Of a stretch of 64,000 nt of DNA, positions 57,340-64,000 are shown piece after piece. How positions within the stretch are numbered: the stretch's first letter is position 1; each line of letters opens with the position of its first letter. This stretch comes from Vicugna pacos (taxonomy: Eukaryota; Chordata; Mammalia; Artiodactyla; Camelidae), in contig NC_133021.1 in the NCBI RefSeq assembly GCF_048564905.1, positions 6,279,501-6,343,500 on the forward strand, read 5' to 3'. The notes under the pieces were generated by a model that ran no database searches, was not told the DNA's origin, and saw nothing but the letters and a program-made list of their open reading frames with translations. A program made the position numbers and the translations under genes.

Positions 57340-58145
57340 AGGGGCCAGGCCTCCCCAGCTGTCCCGCCTAGCCTCCCAGATTTCTAGAGAACCCTGAGGC
57401 CAGCTCCGCTTCCCCTTAGTCAAACCAGAGCAGCCTTCTTTGCGGCCACATTGTGACACTGTCACGCTCAACAACAGGAACCATTTGGTTTCCAAATCCA
57501 GCAACTGTCGATTGCCCGTCCTGGGAAATCAGTATTCCATTCACAATCCTGCAAATGCCTGCTAATGAATGTGACTCAAACAGATGTTAAAATAATGTTT
57601 TGGGTAACTAGGGTGCTCTGTGAACAAGGTTAGTATCTTCCTGTTCCAGTTTTCTGACACCACACATCTGGCATCTTCGCTAATTGAAACTGCTGGGTAT
57701 CATTTGCCATGAATCCCTCACTGGGCTACTGTGGCATGAAATTATGCCAACGGAAGCAAAACCTAACACGCGATGAACATTGGCAAAACCAGTGACCGTG
57801 ATAGCGGCTTTGCACGTGGGCTAGGAGACCAGGTTTTCTTCTTGGCACCTGTGGCCAATTCTTTTTAAGCGGAATGCACAAAACAAAATAAGGAATGTTT
57901 ACTGGATTTGCACTGTAAAGTAAAAATTCACTGGTTATGGAAACAAGAAGGATTCTACTCAAGATGGTTTCTACTCAAGATGCGCTCTGGTCTCTGGAAG
58001 GCGGTTTTGACAGCCCAGTGCACATCTTCCACAGCAAAGACCCAAGACAAGCCTGGCTGTTGAGGGCCAGTCACCAGCACACAGTCCTCCTGTCCTCTGA
58101 AGGGCCTCTCTGCTTCTTTTCACTTAACTTAGGGGTTAGGTAAAC
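57340..58145. other. unique sequence
   Basis: No repeat or exon is recognised. Confidence 0.4.
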
Positions 58146-58149
58146 CAGA

Positions 58150-58380
58150 ATACTAATATAATAGTAACTATGTTTGCTGAGCGCTCACTGTGAGCCAGAT
58201 GTGGCCTAAGAGGTGTCAGTTAATCCTCTTGACAATCCACTGAGGCAGCTGCTGTTATTACTCACACTTTACAGCTGAGGAAACCAAGCGCAGGGAAGTT
58301 TGCTGACCTGCTGGAAGACAGGGAGTGGCAGAGCCAGGACGCAGCTCTCCTGACTCACTGCTGCCTCCTGCTGGCTCTAA
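58150..58380 (+). repeat. MIR
   Basis: The phrases 'tgctgagcgctcactgtgag', 'tcagttaatcctcttgacaa', 'cacactttacagctgaggaa' and 'gagccaggacgcagctctc' follow MIR order. Confidence 0.85.
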
Positions 58381-58804
58381 CTGGGAGGAGCTTGGTGACC
58401 GCAGCGCCAGGAGGCATACTTTGGGTCTATACGAAACCCTAAGCAAGAGTCTTCTGTGCGAGAAAACAGAAGACCTATCACATTCTTTATATCCATGAAA
58501 TACAGCTAGAAAATATAATTAAAAAGTAAGATTTCATTTACTATGGTGACCCTACCACCACCAAAAGAAGACTCAAAATACTCGGGTATTAATTTAACTT
58601 AGGAACCAAGAGAACTAACCTACGAAAATGGCAAACTCAAAGTGGGGACTGACTCACCTGAATCCATCCTCATTGAAGATTCAGAAGTGTTGACTAGTTT
58701 TCCCTGTTTCTCTTTTCTGGATAAACCTGAATAGAAATGTATAATGTTCTAGAAAATATTCTTCGAGAATTTTAATTAACGTGAACACTACAAAGGAAGA
58801 ATCG

Positions 58805-59119
58805 CAGTTATCCCTTGGAATCCAGGGCGATTGGTCCCAGGACCCCTCAGAGATACCAAAATCCATGGGTGCTCAGGTGCCTTGCTTGAACCGGTGCACG
58901 TCTGCACATAGCCTACGTACATGCCCCTTTCACTTTAAATTGCCTCTAGATTGCTGTAATTACCTAACAGGATGTAAATATTATGTAAATTGTTGTCAGT
59001 GCACAGCAAATTCAAGTTTTGATCTTTTGGAAATTTCTGGATTTTTTTCCTGAATATTTTTGATCTACAGTTAATTGAATCTGTGGATATTGGACCTGCA
59101 GGTAAGAGGGGCTGACTGT
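58805..59119 (-). mobile_element. MER2 (Tigger-class DNA transposon)
   Basis: It begins 'cagttatcccttggaatcc' and ends 'aggggctgactgt', with 'ggacccctcagagatacc' and 'atttttgatctacagttaat' between. The two ends form the inverted terminal repeats CAGT...ACTG. It is non-autonomous, without a transposase frame, and old. Confidence 0.9.
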
Positions 59120-59632
59120 CCTTTAAAATCACAATTAAAAACTAAATGTCTCTCCAGAAATTAAATTCAATCATTATATAAATTTAAATTATAAACCAGG
59201 AGCACTACAGCAGAGGGGAAAAGGAAACTGTCACAGACGCTGTTGGAACGTGTCTACAGTTGGGTCGTGGACGGACACATCTGTTTGACTCCCCAAATGG
59301 CCAACTATTAAAAAAATTAAAACATATAGAAATCTGTAAAGCACCAGCTCACCCAGCCAGGAAGCAGAAGTAAACCTAAGAACGAAGAATTCAAAGACAT
59401 TATCAGTTCTAAGATGTCTGGGTATTTAAAAAACTTTTAATCTCATAATGGAACATATTTTGTACCTGGCAAGAAGAAGACAGCAGTCAAGAAATTACAT
59501 CTGTGACAACACAAGGGACAAAAGCTGTCTGCTAAGTACATGCCAAAAATGGAAACAAAATTGGCTGCTAAACGCCCATGGTTCAGTCCAGGAGTGATTC
59601 ACAGCAGGTGAATTAAGAGTGTACAAGGTCGG

Positions 59633-59716
59633 GGCAGGTAGCGCTCAGAGGCAGAGTGGGTGCTTAGCACGTAGAAGGTTCTGGGTTCAATCCCTGGTCC
59701 CTCCATTAAAAAAAAA
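59633..59716 (+). mobile_element. camelid tRNA-Ala-derived SINE with 15-bp target duplication
   Basis: The A box ('taggcgctcagaggcag' region), 'gtgcttagcacgtag', B box ('ctgggttcaatccctgg') and 'ccctccatt' plus an A tail are present. Flanks at 59,618-59,632 and 59,717-59,731 ('agtgt.caagg.cgg') match at 13 of 15 positions. Confidence 0.85.
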
Positions 59717-59949
59717 AGTGTGCAAGGACGGAAACAGAAAGAGAAAATACACAAAAGTACTTAGCGTCTCTAACAATTAAAGGAAAGGCATTTTAAGTAA
59801 CTGAAGGTACTATTACCATAAACAATAAACACGAACGTCTTAGTGTCTTCGTAACCCTCGTCCAACCACAAGATAACAAATGCTGGCAAAACATGGAAAC
59901 AGGAGCAGACGAAGGTTGCCAAGTGCTCCTTCCGGGCGGCGCTGGGCCT

Positions 59950-60685
59950 GCAGCTCTGACTGACGTCGTGGTGCCTGGGCTGTTTTACAGCCATTTGATG
60001 ACTCCTTGGGGTGGGCCGGCTTGGGGATTTTCCTCCGGTAGAGATGCAAATAATTCCTGTCTAGTGCACAAGGTAACACCAAAGCTTACAGTCTATGGCC
60101 TCGGATACTGAGCTTGTGAATCCCCAGCGCCTCAAATGCTCTTTGAGCTGATTCTGATGTCTTACTGGTTCCCTCATCAATGAATGGATTTGATGACATT
60201 TGGCATATGCTTGCTTTATATTTGCATAAGAGTCACGATTTTAACTTACTGAAAATTTGCTTTAGCACTTTCAGAGGTCATCCCATTGAGATGGCCAATG
60301 GCCCCAGAGCCAGTTCAACGGCCTGACTTGAGAAGTGCGCCTACAGGTGGCTTAAGCCCAGACAAGACCTTCTTGACTTCCAGAGAGACTCTGAAATGGT
60401 GATGAAACAACCAGTACTGATTATGGTGTGTTTTTGCTTTTGCTAGTGTTTTTCTGGTTTTGCAGTTCTGTTTTGTTTCTGATTCGCACAAGGCCACTGA
60501 CCCCCATTCATGCCAGCAGTGGTTGGAAATTTGCTGGTATGGCCCCATGACTGGGCGTCTTTGCTGAATGGCCGTGGAGATTTGCTCTGTCTCGGGTGGA
60601 TATTTGCTCTGTCTCGGATAGAGATGACACGCATTGTCTTTGTTTGTATATTTGTGATCACAATTCAATCAATCACATTTTTTTT
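59950..60685. other. mostly unrecognised sequence
   Basis: It includes a perfect-looking 22-bp tandem pair at 60,575-60,618. A small CpG-rich spot lies near 59,930-60,020. It may be the outer part of the LTR-like element on its right. Confidence 0.35.
60575..60618 (+). repeat. tandem 22-bp duplication
   Basis: The unit 'ggagatttgctctgtctcgg' is repeated directly with two differences. It is a short local duplication. Confidence 0.85.
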
Positions 60686-60689
60686 AAGT

Positions 60690-60960
60690 GAAAGTAAGTT
60701 TATCAGAGATATACATGCTCCATAGACAGAGTGGGGTCCATCTCACTCAGAAGGGAAAATGGCTTAGGAGAGACACTCTGTGGGCAGGATGTGGCCCATC
60801 TCAGAAAGGTGAGAGGGAGAGAGACCAAGAGCTGTGGGGTGTTTAGTTTAAAGTAAAGTAGACACACACTCCGTAGACAGAGCGAGGGCTCAAAAGGCAA
60901 GAGAGAGAGCGACCAATCAACCAGACATTTGACGCCCACTGTGCAGGGCTCTCTGGGATC
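60690..60960 (-). mobile_element. LTR-like segment with three imperfect internal units
   Basis: The motif 'ctccatagacagagtgggg' at about 60,719-60,738 recurs in altered form near 60,775 and 60,868, with 'gtttatcagagat' on its left. Read on the minus strand it ends with 'aataaa-like' and T-rich sequence typical of an LTR R-U5. The family is unknown, and a non-LTR origin is possible. Confidence 0.35.
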
Positions 60961-60964
60961 AGGA

Positions 60965-62380
60965 CAGGTGAGATTTTGTGTTTCTCTGTTTACCCTCTGA
61001 TTGTGGCTGAACCTGTAGAACTAAGCTCTAAGCTGTAAGCTCTCTGTGTGTTAATGCACCTGTGTGTCTATGATTTAGAACAGCCTTCACTTCTAATTGT
61101 GCAAGTGTGAAACAGTTCCTTCCATCCAGAGGTTAATAATAATTACTCCTCTTCAGTTAAAGGAACTCTGTTCTGATTGTTCATAGGGATAAGAGCAAGC
61201 CTAAACACATTGAATATTCACAAAATGTACAGAAAATAAACAAGCTGTACCTTTAATATTTTGAAAGTGCTAAGCTTTTGGTGAGGGGTAATCATCCTTA
61301 CAAAAACTGCTAGCTCAGAAACACTTTAAAAATCCAAGTTTATCAAAATAAGGCGTATTTTTGGACAAATCAGACTGGTTTGACAATTTTGGGTTAAGAA
61401 AGAACATAAACAATTTTGTTTCTTCTCTGACTTATCAGTACTAAGTGAACTACAAGCACACATTTAATTTTTCATAAGATTGATTTATTTTGTCTTAAAG
61501 AGATTAGTTAACTTGAACTTCATAAATTTCTTATGTTGGTTACTCATCAAATAAGCTAACATTACTCCTGTGTACACCTTAAGGTTATTAAAATGTGTAT
61601 TTGTGTTCAACTAAACTGATCACAATGTCAACAAATGTTTTTATAATAGCAATTAAGTTTTGTAGTATGTCAGCTTAAACATAATGTCCAAAATCCTGAG
61701 ATAACTCCAAAACTTGGATTAATAATAAATCAATTTAATTAATGAATAATTTTTTGGTACTGGAGTAATTTCTGAGTAAGACTTAATTCGGAACACCAAT
61801 TACTAAGCATGATTTTAAGTATTTGGTTTTTACTTTGGGGTGGTTTTTTTTTAGTACACAATAAGTGATTATATCTTTGGGTCACATTAAAAAAAGTGTT
61901 CATTTTGTCACTTTAAGAGGGTGTGTGTGTGTGTGTGTGTGTGATGAAGAGAGTTGTGTTATGCATATCCTTGAGCTTTGCTAGTCACGGAAATGCTTAT
62001 TTGTAACAAACAGTTCTCAGTTACCTGGCTCCCATTTTTCTGTTTGAAATATACTTTAGTTACTTTGGTTACAAGTTATAGTGTTCATGCCTAAAACTAT
62101 ACCAGCAGCAATAGTGACAGAAAATTACAATTGTGTATGCAAAGTAATGGGGTGAGTTTTTGTTTTCAGAGAAAAAAGAGTAGTTTTGTCTTAAAAATAA
62201 AATGTTTGTTTCGGAATGGGAGACTATGATGAAAGATACAATTTGAGTGAGTAACAAGTTGTCGAGGGTGTAAGACAAGCTGATTTTACTTGCTTTCATT
62301 TCTACTCCTTGAGTGTGAACAAAAACCATGAGATGTGCTAAATTTTGACAGTTTGCCAGCTTTGGTGGCTTATTCACTAA
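60965..62380. other. AT-rich unrecognised sequence
   Basis: No ORF or known family is seen. A (GT)n run lies at 61,920-61,943. Some phrases resemble internal or LTR parts of mammalian ERVs, but not clearly enough to call. Confidence 0.3.
61918..61944. repeat. (GT)n microsatellite
   Basis: About twelve uninterrupted GT units. It is likely polymorphic. Confidence 0.95.
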
Positions 62381-62387
62381 GGAATTG

Positions 62388-62526
62388 TGGGGGGAATAGC
62401 TCAGCAGTAGAGCGTGTGCTGAGCAGGTGTGAGGTCCTTGGTTTGATCCTGAGTACCTCCATTAAAACAACTAACTAAATAAGTAAACCTAATAACCTCT
62501 CCCCCCAAACAAAACAAAAACAAACA
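62388..62526 (+). mobile_element. camelid tRNA-Ala-derived SINE (first of a tandem pair)
   Basis: The phrases 'gggaatagctcagcagtag', 'gcgtgtgctgagcagg', 'tggtttgatcctgagtacct', 'cctaataacctctcccccc' and the A-rich tail are present. The 5' target copy is near 62,379-62,388 ('aaggaattgt'). Confidence 0.9.
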
Positions 62527-62537
62527 AAAAGAAATTG

Positions 62538-62706
62538 TTGGGGGGAGGGTATAGCCCAAGTGGTAGGGCGCATGCTTAGCACGCAGGAGGTTCTGGGGAC
62601 AATTCTCAGTAAATCCTCTAAAAATAAATAAACCTAATTGCCTCCCTCCACCCTGCCAAAATAAAATAATTAAATAATACAACAAAAAATAAATACAATT
62701 TTTTAA
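62538..62706 (+). mobile_element. camelid tRNA-Ala-derived SINE (second of a tandem pair)
   Basis: The phrases 'agggtatagcccaagtggta', 'gcgcatgcttagcacgcagg' and 'cctaattgcctccctccacc' are followed by an A-rich tail. Target-like 'aaagaaatt' lies before (62,528) and after (62,708). It is separated from the first SINE only by that short sequence. Confidence 0.9.
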
Positions 62707-62709
62707 AAG

Positions 62710-64000
62710 AAATTATTTAAAAATAGGGGAGCATCAGAAAACATGTACTTCTGTGTATTCTATTAACGCAAACTGGGACTTGGCTTCCTCCCTGTTACGT
62801 GAGAGACTGGTCCCAGGGCTCATGCCAAGGGGCTGCAGGGGGTTACCGCCTTAGAAAGCTACTCAGGCAGCCCGGATTCCAGCTCTCTCTTTAATCCAGA
62901 TGCAGGCGGACCTCAGGAGAGCATGTGGCTGCCCCAAGATACAGCTGCAGGGGAATCGATTCCATAGGACTGAACTGAGGGAAACTTCACCGTTGGATTT
63001 TGTTCAAAATATTGCTAGAATTATTTTTAATACTCAGGCTTCTGTGCCAATAGTAGGAAGCCCTTGCTCTGCCTTTTTAAGCGTAGCTCTCAGTGTAGTA
63101 ACTTCTGCTTTTGTAAACGGAAATGTTTGTACATTTTTAATGTATAAACCTTTTGAAACTTCTGTACATTTTTAACGGCGTCTGATTCTCACACTTCAGA
63201 ATTCAGAAAACAAAGACTTCTACTGAATCACCTCACTTTTCATATGAACATCATTATTTGCATAGTTGAATAATAATTCACCCTCCTTTTTGCCAGGAAA
63301 TCATGGAGAAATCACTTGTGCAATCAAGACCTTACCCTGAGTGCTATATCTGAGAACGGTTCTTAGGTCTAAACAGGTGTCACAGGTGGCATCTGGTAAG
63401 TAGGGCGTCTTGGGCTTCAGAGTTGCTCAATATTGTGTGGTTCTAAGTTTGCAGAGTAAACCCAGGTTGGTCTAATGGGTAATTAATTTTCTTCCCACAA
63501 TCATGTAAATGATTAGGCCAACCAAATCTAAGGAGACCAGCCTTTCTGTATGTAAAATAATCTTTGGGGATTATTTCTGACTGCAAGTGAGGGAAACTGT
63601 CAGAATAATTATGCAAAACTTGGAAACAGACAAAAGAGATTTCTGGGTGTTCTTTTAGCTCAGGGCTAGGTTTGCCCTTTGACTTTCTCCCTGTCAACTG
63701 GGCCATTTTACAACTCTTTAAAAGTTAACCTAAAGAGTTCTGGGAGTGAGGCAAGTAATCTGTCTGGTGGAAAAGAGAACCACGAGGGTTGCAGTCTATT
63801 GCCCTGTAAGGATGTTAAACAGTTTTTATCTAACCTGGCAACCTTACCCTAACAATCCTTTATTAAATTGCCTCTAAGTGCTTTCAGCTCTGCAAGGGCT
63901 CTTTGTACTAACATCTTCCTGGATTTCTTGTTAATTGATGAGTTGAATAAAAATCTCTGAAATGCGTTTTTTATATTTGTGTCAAGGTTATAATTTTACC
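62710..64000. other. unrecognised sequence to window end
   Basis: The part at 62,890-63,180 ('gtttgtacatttttaatgta' and a near-repeat at 63,163) reads like a 3' UTR. The last 300 bases, with 'gttgaataaaaatctctg' near 63,942, resemble an LTR R region or a transcript end. Neither can be assigned. The candidate splice motif at 63,392 has no partner. Confidence 0.3.

Larger units (their letters stand above)
58540..59945 (+). mobile_element. old L1, C-terminal ORF2 region, twice interrupted
   Basis: The blocks 'gggtattaatttaacttagg' (58,583-58,602), the 59,740-59,820 part ('ttagcgtctctaacaatta') and 'aacaaatgctggcaaaacat' (about 59,876) correspond, in order, to sense ORF2 sequence. A MER2 copy and a SINE lie inside. 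It is very diverged, so the extent is approximate. Confidence 0.5.

Overview
The window is mammalian nuclear DNA, almost certainly from a camelid (camel, alpaca or llama). The best marker is a tRNA-Ala-AGC-like SINE present in at least a dozen copies. It has intact A-box and B-box motifs, a conserved 'acctccatt' junction and an A-rich/'cctaattacctccccc' tail, which is the camelid-specific SINE type. The L1 3' ends ('tgctgtacacc', 'acacaacattgtaaa') are of the cetartiodactyl type. Older layers shared by all placentals are MIR, L2, MLT1, MER2, MER5A and old L1M pieces. I see no bacterial, rRNA, tRNA-gene or CRISPR features.

No protein-coding gene can be called with confidence. The window reads as intergenic or intronic DNA. 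The strongest coding hint is a minus-strand stretch at 1553-1636: an excellent splice acceptor followed by 27 acidic codons and a stop, as in the last exon of a gene lying to the right. Further minus-strand exon-like segments at 9928-9977, 14765-14816 and 18394-18450 have good splice sites and join in compatible reading phases. I do not recognise the protein, and chance exon look-alikes are easy to find in 60 kb, so this is only a hypothesis. The long open frames of the window lie in CpG-rich patches or repeats and look accidental.

Layout: 0-3 kb holds the candidate terminal exon and a CpG island (2.2-2.7 kb). 3.6-8.1 kb holds L2, an L1 3' end, an MLT1 LTR and a long old L1. 8.1-19.9 kb is largely unique with MIR and L1 scraps. 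19.9-27.5 kb is dense in L1, with L2 and MIR. 28.9-31.4 kb is an old L1 interrupted by a DNA transposon and a full-length MLT1 LTR; half of it has turned into a CpG island. 32-46 kb mixes L1, L2, MLT1, MIR and young SINEs, including an L1 with a 5' inversion. 46.9-48.0 kb is the strongest CpG island. 48-60 kb holds L1s, nested insertions and two LTR-like pieces. 60-64 kb is AT-rich with an LTR-like segment and a tandem pair of SINEs.

Nothing here looks like a multi-gene system. The most interesting features are the CpG island grown over dead transposons, the two orphan CpG islands, the possible unrecognised minus-strand gene, and several cleanly readable nested insertions. All assignments come from reading by eye and from memory of repeat consensus sequences. 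No database search was possible, and boundaries are good to roughly 10-30 bases unless target-site duplications are given.
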